Source: Sedimentisphaerales bacterium (GTDB lineage: Bacteria > Planctomycetota > Phycisphaerae > Sedimentisphaerales > Anaerobacaceae). Taken from it: DNA of 64,000 nt. The notes under the pieces were generated by a model. The model was not told the DNA's origin and searched no databases. It saw only the letters and a program-made list of their open reading frames with translations. Shown here one piece after another: positions 26,670-36,482 of this stretch (position 1 is the first letter of the stretch; each line of letters opens with the position of its first letter). Made by a program: the position numbers and the translations under genes. The stretch covers positions 1-64,000 of the forward strand of contig JAFGLV010000114.1 of NCBI GenBank assembly GCA_016927855.1, given 5' to 3'.

Positions 26670-28078
26670 TGGATTGCCCGTTGGGCGTGTTTGTGGCTCT
26701 CGTCTTTGTCGCCAGCCAAGCCGTCGCTGCCGGCGAGCCGGCGCCAATCCCGGCCTTCCCGGGCGCCGAGGGTTTCGGTGCCCATGCTACCGGTGGTCGC
26801 GGCGGTCGCGTGATCGAGGTGACCAACCTCAACGATCACGGTCCCGGCTCTCTCCGTGAAGCCACCGAGGCCAGGCGGGCGCGCATCGTCGTCTTCCGCG
26901 TGTCAGGGACCATCGCGTTGGAATCGACGCTGCGTATCCACAGTGACATCACGATTGCCGGCCAGACGGCTCCCGGGGATGGGATATGCCTCAAGAAGTT
27001 CGGCACCGACCTGAGCGACGCGCGAAACGTGGTGATCCGTTTTCTTCGTTTCCGTCCCGGCGACACGCAGGGTGCCGAGGTGGACGCCCTGGGGGGACGA
27101 GGCGGCCGGGACATCATCATCGACCATTGCTCAGCGAGTTGGAGCGTCGACGAGTGCGTCTCGTTCTACGACAACGAGAACATCACGGTGCAGTGGTGCC
27201 TGATCAGCGAGAGCCTGTATCATTCCGTACACGACAAAGGCAACCACGGTTACGGCGGCATCTGGGGCGGCGCCAACGGCAGCTTTCACCACAGTCTTTT
27301 GGCCCACCACTCCAGCCGGAATCCGCGCGTCGGCTCTTTGCAGCAGAACGTGGATCTGCGTAACAACGTGATCTACAACTGGGGGTTCAACAGCTTATAC
27401 GGCGGTGAGGACTCGACCGTCAACGTAGTCGGCTGCTACTACCAGCCCGGCCCGGCGACGCGCGAAGGCGTTCGCAATCGGGTTCTCGACGGAGCGAGCG
27501 AAGGAGGGCGCTGGTACCTGGCGGACAACGTCGTTGCAAGCGATCCCGATGTCACCGCAGACAATTGGTCCGGCGTGCATCGCCCCTGGGCTGAGCCGGA
27601 CGTCATGCGAGCCGATGTGCCGTTTCCCGTTGCACCCGTCCAGACGCACAGTGCGACAGCAGCATATTGGCTTGTCCTGGAAGGCGCAGGCGCTGTGCTT
27701 CCCCAGCGTGACAGCCTTGATACGCGCATCGTGAAGGAAGTCTACACGACCGGCGCCAACTACGGAGGAGCGTGGGGTGACGGACTGGGCATCATCGATT
27801 CCCAGGAGACCGTAGGCGGCTGGCCCCAGTTGGCCTCGACCGAACCGCCGGCGGACGGCGACCATGACGGCATGCCTGATGGCTGGGAGACTGCCTACGG
27901 CTTTGACCTGCAATATCCGTACGATGGCCGGACTGATGCAGACGGTGATGGCTACACCAACGTCGAGGAGTATCTCAACAACACCGATCCAAGCGCGTAC
28001 ATCGACTACACCGATCCGAACAACAACGTCGATTCGCTCCGGCCTGTCATTCCCGGCCGGAGCAGTCGCAAGGGATGA
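26666..28078 (+). CDS. Exported pectate lyase-like protein, PL1 type, with TSP3-like calcium repeats
   Basis: A 470-residue protein from ATG 26666 (GGAGGAG upstream), overlapping the previous stop. After the signal peptide the parallel beta-helix begins [20 protein letters not shown] and VIEVTNLNDHGPGSLREA, followed by the PL1 core VIRFLRFRPGD, then [17 protein letters not shown]. Lyases of this kind cut polygalacturonate by beta-elimination with calcium. The C-terminus carries a thrombospondin-type-3-like calcium loop ([35 protein letters not shown]). It overlaps the reductase gene by four bases and has a paralogue at 29092-30480. Confidence 0.87.
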   Translation: MMDCPLGVFVALVFVASQAVAAGEPAPIPAFPGAEGFGAHATGGRGGRVIEVTNLNDHGPGSLREATEARRARIVVFRVSGTIALESTLRIHSDITIAGQTAPGDGICLKKFGTDLSDARNVVIRFLRFRPGDTQGAEVDALGGRGGRDIIIDHCSASWSVDECVSFYDNENITVQWCLISESLYHSVHDKGNHGYGGIWGGANGSFHHSLLAHHSSRNPRVGSLQQNVDLRNNVIYNWGFNSLYGGEDSTVNVVGCYYQPGPATREGVRNRVLDGASEGGRWYLADNVVASDPDVTADNWSGVHRPWAEPDVMRADVPFPVAPVQTHSATAAYWLVLEGAGAVLPQRDSLDTRIVKEVYTTGANYGGAWGDGLGIIDSQETVGGWPQLASTEPPADGDHDGMPDGWETAYGFDLQYPYDGRTDADGDGYTNVEEYLNNTDPSAYIDYTDPNNNVDSLRPVIPGRSSRKG

Positions 28079-29055
28079 GGCAGCTCATGGAACGGATCAG
28101 ACTGGGACGCAGTGAGCTGCATGTGTCACGAATTGCATTCGGCACCTGGCAGCTCAGCCCGCGCTTCTGGGGCGACATCTCAAAGCAGCAGGTTGTCGAG
28201 GCGATCGTGCTGGCGTTCGAGAAGGGGATCAACTTCATCGACACCGCCGACGCCTACGGCGACGGCTATGGCGAAACCGTCGTGGGTGAAGCGATTGCCC
28301 AATTGCCGCGTGACGAAGTCGTGATTTGCACCAAGGTGTACAACCACTTCAACCCCGACGGCTCGCGCTATCCCGACCTATCGCGCGACCACGTGATCGC
28401 GCGGTGCGAAGCGTCGCTCAAGCGCCTGGGCATCGAGACGATTGATCTGTACCTGTTGCATTTCTATGATGTGCTGACGCCTCTGGAGGAAGTGGCCGGT
28501 GCGCTCGAGCGGTTGCGCAAGCAAGGCAAGGTGCGAGCTATCGGCGTAAGCAACCACAGCGTCGAGCAGTTCCGCGCGCAACGCCAGTTCGGACCATACG
28601 ACGTCATCCAGCCGCCGTACAGCCTGATCGATCCGGCCGGCGAGAAGGACCTCTTGCCCTACTGCCAGGCGGAAGACCTCGGCGTGATGATCTACTCGCC
28701 GCTGCACAAAGGCCTGCTGACCGGTAAATACCGCGGCGACGAAACGTTCGATGATTTCCGCAAGCACCATCCGGATTTCCAGGGCGAGCGATTCCGCAGC
28801 CTGTGCCAGGCGGTACAGTCACTCGCGCCGATCGCGCAGCGCTACGGCCGGACCATTTACCAGTTGGTCGTCGCGACGACCCTCATGCACCCGGCCATCC
28901 ACGTTGCCGTCTGTGGTTTCAAGACGGCTGACCAGGTGGCCGAAGCTGTCGGCGCGCTGGGAAAGCGCATCGAGCGGCCCCATGTCTACACTATTCGCCA
29001 GGTGCTCGGGCCCACAGGCACCAAGATCATGGATGCCAAAGGAACGCGGAAATAG
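28075..29055 (+). CDS. Aldo/keto reductase
   Basis: A 326-residue NADPH-dependent TIM-barrel oxidoreductase with no signal peptide. The catalytic set is complete: Asp56 (FIDTADAYG), Tyr61, Lys87 (ICTKVYN) and His129 (YLLHFYD). IGVSNHSVEQF and the late cofactor region match the family. The ATG at 28075 overlaps the previous stop; ATG 28087 is a possible alternative. It is the only plainly cytoplasmic enzyme in the first part of the pectin locus, so reduction of a sugar or uronate-derived carbonyl is plausible, but this family has broad substrates. Confidence 0.88.
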   Translation: MRQLMERIRLGRSELHVSRIAFGTWQLSPRFWGDISKQQVVEAIVLAFEKGINFIDTADAYGDGYGETVVGEAIAQLPRDEVVICTKVYNHFNPDGSRYPDLSRDHVIARCEASLKRLGIETIDLYLLHFYDVLTPLEEVAGALERLRKQGKVRAIGVSNHSVEQFRAQRQFGPYDVIQPPYSLIDPAGEKDLLPYCQAEDLGVMIYSPLHKGLLTGKYRGDETFDDFRKHHPDFQGERFRSLCQAVQSLAPIAQRYGRTIYQLVVATTLMHPAIHVAVCGFKTADQVAEAVGALGKRIERPHVYTIRQVLGPTGTKIMDAKGTRK

Positions 29056-29091
29056 CAGAAGACAGAGGACAGACCAATTCCCACGAAGGTC

Positions 29092-30480
29092 ATGATGAAT
29101 ATGAAAATCCTGAATCGATGCCTGGTAGGCGCGTGGCTGTCCGTTGCTCTTTCCCTGGCAGCGCGAGCAGTTATCCCAGCCTTCCCGGGAGCGGAAGGCG
29201 CAGGCGCCTACACTGTTGGCGGACGAGGTGGGCGCGTTATCGAAGTAACGAATCTCGACGACAGCGGGGCCGGGTCTCTGCGCGAGGCGGTCACGGCCGA
29301 GGGGCCGCGCATCGTGGTCTTTCGCGTAGCGGGATTGATCACGCTCGACGAGCCGATCGTGGTGCGTCATCCCTTCCTGACGCTGGCCGGACAGACGGCG
29401 CCGGGAGACGGTGTCTGCCTGCGGAATTACGGTTTTGTCATCACGACGCACGATGTGATCGTGCGCTACCTGCGCAGCCGGGTGGGGGACCTGGGAGGCC
29501 GGCAGGAGGACTGCATCGACCTGGCGCACGGCGCGCGGAACGTGATCCTGGACCATTGCTCGGCCTCGTGGTCGATCGACGAAGCCCTGTCGTTGGCAGG
29601 CAACGTCGCCGACGTCACTGTGCAGTGGTGTCTCATCGCTGAGTCCCTCGACAACAGCAAGCATCCGAAAGGACCTCATGGCTGCGGCTCGCTGGTCCGA
29701 GCGAACGGGAAAGTCTCGCTGCACCGCAATCTCTGGGCGCACAACCGTACGCGTAACGTCCGCTTGGGTGACAATTACGACCGACCGCCGTACCCGGCGT
29801 TCGATTTCCGCAACAACGTCATTTACGATTACGGCCAGACCTGCTCGGGAATCACGCAAGGTCGCTTCACGGTCAACTACGTCGCCAACTATCTGCGTCC
29901 CGGACCGAGCAGCACCGCCAGCCATCCCGTCACCGTCAATAGTCCGTCGCAAATGCGTTTCTACATGCATGGGAATGTCTTCGATGGAAATAAGGCGCTG
30001 ACAGAGGACAACGCGCGGTTCTTCAATGCGGTTGAGATGGAGGGGGTGCGTCAGGTCGAGATCGGCGCTGAGCCGTTCGAGATGCCGCCGGTGCGGACCG
30101 TCTCGGCCCAGGAGGCGTACGAAGACGTGCTGGCTGGCGTCGGCGCCTCACTGCCGATCCGTGACGCGGTGGACACGCGCATCGTCAGAGAGGTACGAGA
30201 CCGCACCGGCTCGGTCATTGATTCGCAGAACCAGGTGGGAGGCTGGCCGGAGTACCGTGCGGCGTCGCCTGCGCCCGACAGCGATCACGACGGCATGGCT
30301 GACGCATGGGAGCAGCAGCACGGCCTGGATGCCAACGATCCCGGCGACGGTTCGTCCGATCAGGATGGCGACGGCTATACCAACGTCGAGGAGTTTCTCA
30401 ATGACGGTTTGTCTGGTGTCGCGGGCATCTTGCCCGCGCGTCCCGCGCGCGTCCCGCTCGCGGCGATAACTGGAAATTGA
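29092..30480 (+). CDS. Exported pectate lyase-like protein, PL1 type, with repeat-derived tail
   Basis: A 462-residue paralogue of the lyase at 26666-28078. Signal peptide ([14 protein letters not shown]), then [51 protein letters not shown] and [17 protein letters not shown]. The C-terminal calcium loop reads [17 protein letters not shown] and [16 protein letters not shown]. It does not stop there: the last about 20 residues ([17 protein letters not shown] and on) are encoded by a dispersed hairpin repeat, so a repeat insertion probably replaced the original stop. ATG 29092 and ATG 29095 are both possible starts. Confidence 0.85.
   Translation: MMNMKILNRCLVGAWLSVALSLAARAVIPAFPGAEGAGAYTVGGRGGRVIEVTNLDDSGAGSLREAVTAEGPRIVVFRVAGLITLDEPIVVRHPFLTLAGQTAPGDGVCLRNYGFVITTHDVIVRYLRSRVGDLGGRQEDCIDLAHGARNVILDHCSASWSIDEALSLAGNVADVTVQWCLIAESLDNSKHPKGPHGCGSLVRANGKVSLHRNLWAHNRTRNVRLGDNYDRPPYPAFDFRNNVIYDYGQTCSGITQGRFTVNYVANYLRPGPSSTASHPVTVNSPSQMRFYMHGNVFDGNKALTEDNARFFNAVEMEGVRQVEIGAEPFEMPPVRTVSAQEAYEDVLAGVGASLPIRDAVDTRIVREVRDRTGSVIDSQNQVGGWPEYRAASPAPDSDHDGMADAWEQQHGLDANDPGDGSSDQDGDGYTNVEEFLNDGLSGVAGILPARPARVPLAAITGN
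30416..30443. repeat. Dispersed repeat, family E, translated as the lyase C-terminus
   Basis: GTGTCGCGGGCATCTTGCCC then GCGCGTCCC, the reverse orientation of the second hairpin at 6396-6442 and 30510-30554. In the lyase frame it reads VAGILPARP. Confidence 0.75.
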
Positions 30481-30509
30481 ACAATGTTTGCCGCAGCGCG
30501 ACAGAGTCA

Positions 30510-30554
30510 AGGGCGAGACGCCCTCGGCACCCGCGGGCAAGATGCCCGCGACAC
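30510..30554. repeat. Dispersed repeat, family E (two adjacent hairpins)
   Basis: GGGCGAGACGCCC, then CGCGGGCAAGATGCCCGCG and ACAC, the same order as 6396-6442. It lies 34 bp before the GH95 start and faces the inverted copy at 30416-30443, so the two copies could pair in the transcript. Confidence 0.7.
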
Positions 30555-30587
30555 GATTGGCGTCCCTACGAGCTAAAGGAGGCACGA

Positions 30588-32846
30588 ATGGCTTTGACAA
30601 CGTTACTTCTACTGACGCTGTGGTATCAACAGCCTGCGACGGAATGGACGCAGGCTCTGCCCATCGGCAACGGCCGGCTGGGCGCGATGGTGTTCGGCGG
30701 GACCGCCGAGGAGCGTCTGCAATTCAACGAGGACACGCTCTGGACGGGTGAGCCGCACGAGTACCAGCACGAAGGAGCAGTCAAGTTCCTTCCCCAGATT
30801 CGTCAACTGCTCGCCGAGGGCCGGCAGAGGGAGGCGGAAAACCTGGCGATGAAGGAGTTCATGAGCGTGCCGCTGCGCCAGATGGCCTATCAGCCCTTCG
30901 GCGATCTCCGCATTCAGTTTCCGGGACACGACAACGTCGCGGACTACCGGCGCGAGCTGGACCTGGAGACCGCCGTGACCAGCGTTACCTACCGAATCGG
31001 TAACGTAACGTACAAACGCCAGGCGTTCGCCAGCCATCCTGCGCAGGCGATCATTTGGCACGTCTCAGCCGACCAGCCGCGACAGGTCACCTTCACCGCG
31101 CGACTGAGCAGTCCGCATGACGATGTCCGGACCTCGCACCGGCCGATACAGGCAAACCGTCTTCCGTGCTTGCGCATGACCGGACAGGTCAAGAATGGCG
31201 CGACCACCTTCGAGGCGCGCCTGCTGATGGCTTCGGAAGGCGGCACGGCCAGCGTAACCGACGAGGCCATCAGTGTGGACCAAGCCAACTCGGCGATGCT
31301 GATCCTTATCGGCGCGACCAGCGTCAACAGCTTCCAGGACATCAGTGCCGACCCGGCGGCCCGTTGCGAAGCGATGGCTGCCGCAGTGAACGGTCAGTCG
31401 TTCGAGACGCTCCTCAACGCCCACCTGGAAGACTATCAACCCCTGTTCCGTCGCGTCCGACTCGACCTCGGTACGAGCGAGTCTGCCAACCTGCCGACGG
31501 ACGCGCGTTTGAAGCGTGTGGCGGAAGCTCGCGATCCGGCGCTGGCGGCGCTGTTCTTCCAGTACGGCCGCTACCTGCTGATCGCCTGCTCGCGTCCCGG
31601 AGCGCAGCCGGCCAATTTGCAGGGGCTTTGGAACGATTCGCTCCGGCCTCCGTGGGACAGCAAGTACACCGTCAACATCAACACCGAGATGAACTACTGG
31701 CCTGCGGAGGTGACGAATCTGTCCGAATGTCACGAGCCTCTCTTCGACATGCTCGAGGATTGCGTGGTGTCGGGGCGCAAGACCGCGCAGGCTCACTACG
31801 GCGCGCGAGGTTGGGTCCTGCACCACAACACCGACCTGTGGCGTGGGACCGCGCCGATCAACGCTTCGAATCATGGCATCTGGGTCACCGGCGGCGCCTG
31901 GCTGTCCACGCACTTCTGGGAGCACTATCTCTTCACCGGCGACAAGGCGTTTCTCAGGCAGCGCGCTTATCCCGTGATGAAGGAGGCGAGCCAGTTCTTC
32001 GTCGACTTCCTCATCGAGGACCCGAAGACCGGCTGGCTGATCAGCACGCCGTCGAATTCACCCGAGCAGGGCGGCCTGGTGGCCGGACCGACGATGGACC
32101 ATCAGATCATTCGGGGTCTGTTCGAAGCCACCGCCCAGGCGGCCAGGATTCTCGACGTCGATCCCGATTTCGCGGCCAAGCTCATGCAGATGCACGCGAA
32201 GATCGCGCCGAACCAGATCGGCCAGCACGGGCAGTTGCAGGAATGGCTCGAAGACAAGGACGATCCCAAGAACGAGCATCGTCACGTCTCGCACCTGTGG
32301 GGCGTCTATCCGGGCAAGGAGATCACGCCGCAGACGCCGGACCTGTTCGCGGCGGCTCGGCAATCGCTGATCTATCGCGGCGACGGCGGCACCGGTTGGA
32401 GCAAGGCCTGGAAGATCAACTTCTGGGCCCGGTTTCTCGACGGCGACCACGCGCACAAGATGCTGATCGAGGCTCTGGCCGGCAACACGTATCCGAACCT
32501 GTTCGACGCGCATCCGCCTTTCCAGATCGACGGCAACTTCGGCGCGACCGCCGGGATCGCGGAGATGCTGCTCCAAAGCCATATTTCCGCGTCCGAAGCG
32601 CCGCAGGATTTCGAGATCAACCTGTTGCCCGCGCTGCCTTCGGCCTGGTCGACCGGTTCGGTCAAAGGCCTGCGCGCCCGTGGCGGATTCGAAATCGATA
32701 TCGACTGGGCCGACGGCAAGCTCACCTCTGCGACCGTTCGGAGTCTCGTCGGTAATCCCGGCACGCTACGCTACGGACAGACAACACGGAAGTTGAGCCT
32801 GGCGAAAGGAGAAACCTTGCGCTGGGATGGACAATCGGGGACATGA
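30588..32846 (+). CDS. GH95 family glycoside hydrolase (alpha-L-fucosidase/galactosidase type)
   Basis: A 752-residue protein taken from ATG 30588 because AAAGGAGG stands 7 bases upstream; the frame from 30477 is repeat-derived. Family blocks: [104 protein letters not shown] and [18 protein letters not shown]. Members remove terminal alpha-L-fucose or L-galactose by inversion. In rhamnogalacturonan loci they act on side chains. The N-terminus ([15 protein letters not shown]) is hydrophobic but short and lacks a basic n-region, so export is less certain than for its neighbours. Confidence 0.9.
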   Translation: MALTTLLLLTLWYQQPATEWTQALPIGNGRLGAMVFGGTAEERLQFNEDTLWTGEPHEYQHEGAVKFLPQIRQLLAEGRQREAENLAMKEFMSVPLRQMAYQPFGDLRIQFPGHDNVADYRRELDLETAVTSVTYRIGNVTYKRQAFASHPAQAIIWHVSADQPRQVTFTARLSSPHDDVRTSHRPIQANRLPCLRMTGQVKNGATTFEARLLMASEGGTASVTDEAISVDQANSAMLILIGATSVNSFQDISADPAARCEAMAAAVNGQSFETLLNAHLEDYQPLFRRVRLDLGTSESANLPTDARLKRVAEARDPALAALFFQYGRYLLIACSRPGAQPANLQGLWNDSLRPPWDSKYTVNINTEMNYWPAEVTNLSECHEPLFDMLEDCVVSGRKTAQAHYGARGWVLHHNTDLWRGTAPINASNHGIWVTGGAWLSTHFWEHYLFTGDKAFLRQRAYPVMKEASQFFVDFLIEDPKTGWLISTPSNSPEQGGLVAGPTMDHQIIRGLFEATAQAARILDVDPDFAAKLMQMHAKIAPNQIGQHGQLQEWLEDKDDPKNEHRHVSHLWGVYPGKEITPQTPDLFAAARQSLIYRGDGGTGWSKAWKINFWARFLDGDHAHKMLIEALAGNTYPNLFDAHPPFQIDGNFGATAGIAEMLLQSHISASEAPQDFEINLLPALPSAWSTGSVKGLRARGGFEIDIDWADGKLTSATVRSLVGNPGTLRYGQTTRKLSLAKGETLRWDGQSGT

Positions 32847-32904
32847 TATTGATTATGACTGGCTCTCGCGTACTCTCGCTTCGATACTGGGGCAGGTCTT
32901 TCGC

Positions 32905-33022
32905 TTGTCATTTCGACCGGAGGCCGAAGGCCGGAGTGGAGAAACCTGGCCAAGAACACGAGGTGTGCCATTCTCGCAGCCAGATGTCTCGACTACGCTT
33001 CGCTCCGCTCGACATGACACGC
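32905..33022. repeat. Dispersed inverted repeat, family G (GTCATTTCGACC)
   Basis: Left arm TTGTCATTTCGACCGGAGGC and GTGGAGAAACCTG; right arm CAGATGTCTCGACTACGC and CTCGACATGACA. Arms of this type facing each other across 40-60 bases are common in several bacterial phyla. It fills most of the 259-bp gap between the GH95 and DUF5107 genes. Confidence 0.65.
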
Positions 33023-33105
33023 TATGCTAATACAAGAATAACTGCTGATTCGTAAGTCAATCCCGTTGCGACATAGCTCGGTACACTCATAGGGAGGATT
33101 GCGCT

Positions 33106-36100
33106 GTGAACGGTAAACGAACGAACCTGTCTGTGCTTCTATGCTTCGCGGCGGTGCTCGCCGTGGTGGCTCCCGCTTTCGACGCTGTCGCTGCGGTTAC
33201 GGTACGCGAGGAGAACGTCGTCATCCCGGCGTACCTGGCAGGCGACCCTGAGCCTAATCCGATGTTCTATTTCGGACGCCAATCTCAGGGCGCGGAGGGT
33301 CGGGTCTATCCCTATCCGCTCTACGACACGCTCACCGGCGAGAAGGCCGACAAGACCTACACGCTCGTCACGCTGGAGAACGAGTATGTGCGCATCGGCG
33401 TCCTGCCTGAGATCGGCGGGCGCATCTTCGAGGGCGTGGACAAGACCAACAATTACGATTTCTTCTACCGCCAGCACGTGATCAAGCCGGCACTGATCGG
33501 CCTGATCGGCGCCTGGATCTCCGGTGGCGTCGAGTGGAACATCCCTCACCACCACCGCGCCACGACCTTCATTCCCGTCCAGCATCGCATCGAGGAGAAT
33601 CCCGATGGCAGTAAGACCGTCTGGGTGGGCGAGCTTGAGGTGCGTCATCGGATGCGTTGGGCGGTGGGCTACACGCTCCGGCCGGGCTCATCTGTACTGG
33701 AGGCGTCGCTGCGGATCGTCAACCGCACGCCGGTGGTGCATAGTATGCTCTGCTTTGCTAACGTCGCGGTCCACGCCAACGACGACTACCAGGTGATCTT
33801 CCCGCCCAGCACGCAGCACGTCACCTATCACAGCAAGCGCGAGTTCACTACCTGGCCGATCGCGGTGGGGCGCTACAGTGGCTCGGACTTTGGCGACGGG
33901 ACCGACGCGAGCTGGTACAAGAACCACATCTCCTCCTCGTCGATGTTCGCGTGGAACTACACCGACGACTTCTTCGCCGGCTACGATCATGGCAAGCAGG
34001 CCGGCCTGATGAGCGTTGCAGACCACCACATCGTCCCAGGCAAGAAGCTCTGGACGTGGGGCAACGGCCCGCGCGGGCGCATGTGGGACCATATCCTCAC
34101 CGATGAAGATGGTCCCTACATCGAGTTGATGGTCGGCGCCTACTCGGACAACCAGCCCGACTACAGTTGGCTCCAGCCTTACGAGGTCAAGTCTTTCGAG
34201 ATGTATTGGTATCCCTTCCGTGGCATCGGCGGGGTCAAGAGGGCCAACCTCGACGCCGCGGTCAATCTCGACGTCAACGATGGCGTTGCCAAAGTGGGTT
34301 TCTACGCCACCTCAGCGCGGCGTCGCGCGACGGTCCTGCTCAAGGCAGGAGATCAGACGCTCCTTGAGGAGACGATCTCCATCGATCCGGGCAAGCCCTA
34401 CACGAACCAGGTCGCTGTCCCGGCCGGTGTGGACGAGCACGACCTGCGTGCGTCGCTGTCGGCGGACGGGAAAGAGCTGGTCGCGTACTCTCCCATTCGG
34501 CTGCAAGACGAGCCGGAGCCTGAGCCGGTCCGCTCACCCGCAAGGCCGGAAGATATCGAAACGAATGAGGAGCTGTACCTGGCCGGCCTGCGGATCGAGC
34601 AGTTCCACGACCCATCGCTCGATCCTGATCCGTACTGGGAAGAAGCGCTGCGCCGTGACCCTGCGGATGTTCGCGTCAATACGGCGTTGGGTATCCGCTA
34701 TCTCAAGAAAGCCCGCTATGCTGACGCCGAGAAGCTCTTCCGTAAGGCGCTGGAACGTCTCACCGACAAGTACACGTCGCCTCTGAATGGTGACGCCTTC
34801 TATTATCTGGGTGTCGCGCTCAAGGCACAAGGCAGGCACGACGAAGCCTACGACGTTCTGTACAAGGTGACCTGGAGCATGGCTTGGCGCGCGCCGGCCT
34901 ACTACGCGCTGGCCGAGATCGCTTGCGGCCGTGGCGACATGGTCGCGGCGCTGGACCTCGTGGACCACTCGCTCATCGCCAACACGCAGAATATCAGAGC
35001 GCTGAACCTCAAGGCAGCGCTACTGCGGCATCTGGGCCTTTTACAGGAAGCTCGGCAAGTTCTGGCCAACGCAGCCCACCAGACGGATCCGCTCGACGTG
35101 CGGGCCATGGCGGAGCGCTGGTTGGCCTCGGGAGACCCGGAGGTCCGCCGTCGCATGGTCTCGACTATGAGCCAGCATCCGGCGACCGCCCAGGAGACGG
35201 CGGCCGAGTATCTCAACGCCGGGCTTTGGGCTGACGGAACCGCGGTGCTGACCCAAATGGTACGGGCTGCCGAGGAGGTGTCACCTATGCTGTATTACTA
35301 TCTGGCCTACTTCGCCGACAAGACGGGCCAGAAGGCCAATGCCGCCGAGCATTGCCGCCTGGCGCAGCAGATGTCACCTGACTACGTCTTTCCGTTCCAG
35401 GACGAAGCGATTGCGGTGCTGGAGCACGCAATGACGGTCGACGCGAAAGACGCGAAAGCGCCGTACTACCTGGGCAACCTGCTCTACGATTGGCAACCGG
35501 CCAAAGCAGTGAGCCTGTGGGAGAAATCGGTGGCGTTAGATTCGTCACTGGCGATCGCCTATCGCAATTTGGCGGTCGCTTATTCACACGAGGACGGCGA
35601 CGACGCGGCGGAAAAGGCCAAAGCCATGCTGGAGAAGGCGGTCTCGATGCCGACGAAGTACGCGATGCACTTTGCCGAATTGGACGAGATGTACGAGACG
35701 TCGAGCATCGCTCCCGAGACGCGTCTGGCTCTGCTGGAACGGAGCAGCGACGTCGTCGCGCAGCGTGACGACGCTCTGTCGCGCATGATCGGCCTGAAAG
35801 TGCTCGTGGGCAAGTATGACGAAGCGATTGAGTTGATGACCGGCCGGAACTTCGAGGTCTGGGAAGGCGGCTCGCTCACTGTCGCTGGTAGCTGGGTCGA
35901 TGCGCACCTGCTGCGCGGCCGACAGCGTCTCGCGGCAGGACAATACGCCGAAGCGCTGGCCGATTTCCAGGCTGCCGCCCAGATTCCCGAGAACCTGCCC
36001 TCCGAGCGAGGTGTCGGTGGCCGGGACGCCGAGATTGCCTACGGGACCGGTCTGGCTTACGAAGGCCTCGGTGACATGAACAAGGCGCGCGAAGCCTGGA

Positions 36101-36468
36101 CGCAGGCATCCTCGTCGGGCGGTGGCGCTCGGGCACGGTCTGGCCGTCGTGGTGGTTTCGCCGGCGGCGCCGAGCAATACTACCGCGCCTTGGCGCTGCG
36201 TAAGCTCGACCAGGAGCAGCAAGCCACCAAGATCTTCGAGCAGATGGTTGCCGACAGCACCGAGCAATTGCAGGGCGGGTCAGAGGACGATTCGTTTGGT
36301 GGGTTCGGCCGTAGGCGCCCGCGCGGGTCCCGCGTGGCCGACACACACCACGCGCTCGGGCTCGGGTACCTGGGGCTCAACCAGAAGGACAAAGCCAGGG
36401 AACACTTCGCTGAGGCCCTCAAGACGAACCCCAGCCATCTCGGCGCCAGGTCAATGCTGGACCAGTAG
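33106..36468 (+). CDS. Exported DUF5107 and tetratricopeptide-repeat protein
   Basis: A 1120-residue protein from a GTG at 33106 with AGGGAGG 9 bases upstream. The signal peptide (about 1-30) is followed by a DUF5107 region (about 35-370: LPEIGGRIFEGVDKTNNYDF, SGGVEWNIPHHHRATTF, WGNGPRGRMWDHILTDEDG). Then a beta-sandwich (about 375-465) and tetratricopeptide repeats from about 500 to the end (VNTALGIRYLKKARYADAEK, HHALGLGYLGLNQKDKAREH). DUF5107 proteins resemble aldose-epimerase-fold sugar-binding domains and occur in polysaccharide loci; function is not established. Two Gly/Arg-rich inserts interrupt the repeats (about residues 1005-1020 and 1065-1078). Confidence 0.8.
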   Translation: MNGKRTNLSVLLCFAAVLAVVAPAFDAVAAVTVREENVVIPAYLAGDPEPNPMFYFGRQSQGAEGRVYPYPLYDTLTGEKADKTYTLVTLENEYVRIGVLPEIGGRIFEGVDKTNNYDFFYRQHVIKPALIGLIGAWISGGVEWNIPHHHRATTFIPVQHRIEENPDGSKTVWVGELEVRHRMRWAVGYTLRPGSSVLEASLRIVNRTPVVHSMLCFANVAVHANDDYQVIFPPSTQHVTYHSKREFTTWPIAVGRYSGSDFGDGTDASWYKNHISSSSMFAWNYTDDFFAGYDHGKQAGLMSVADHHIVPGKKLWTWGNGPRGRMWDHILTDEDGPYIELMVGAYSDNQPDYSWLQPYEVKSFEMYWYPFRGIGGVKRANLDAAVNLDVNDGVAKVGFYATSARRRATVLLKAGDQTLLEETISIDPGKPYTNQVAVPAGVDEHDLRASLSADGKELVAYSPIRLQDEPEPEPVRSPARPEDIETNEELYLAGLRIEQFHDPSLDPDPYWEEALRRDPADVRVNTALGIRYLKKARYADAEKLFRKALERLTDKYTSPLNGDAFYYLGVALKAQGRHDEAYDVLYKVTWSMAWRAPAYYALAEIACGRGDMVAALDLVDHSLIANTQNIRALNLKAALLRHLGLLQEARQVLANAAHQTDPLDVRAMAERWLASGDPEVRRRMVSTMSQHPATAQETAAEYLNAGLWADGTAVLTQMVRAAEEVSPMLYYYLAYFADKTGQKANAAEHCRLAQQMSPDYVFPFQDEAIAVLEHAMTVDAKDAKAPYYLGNLLYDWQPAKAVSLWEKSVALDSSLAIAYRNLAVAYSHEDGDDAAEKAKAMLEKAVSMPTKYAMHFAELDEMYETSSIAPETRLALLERSSDVVAQRDDALSRMIGLKVLVGKYDEAIELMTGRNFEVWEGGSLTVAGSWVDAHLLRGRQRLAAGQYAEALADFQAAAQIPENLPSERGVGGRDAEIAYGTGLAYEGLGDMNKAREAWTQASSSGGGARARSGRRGGFAGGAEQYYRALALRKLDQEQQATKIFEQMVADSTEQLQGGSEDDSFGGFGRRRPRGSRVADTHHALGLGYLGLNQKDKAREHFAEALKTNPSHLGARSMLDQ

Positions 36469-36482
36469 CGCGGAAGGAATGC

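Noticed and set aside
30477-30587. Upstream extension of the GH95 frame
   Set aside because: It is encoded by a dispersed repeat and lacks a ribosome site, whereas AAAGGAGG stands directly before ATG 30588.
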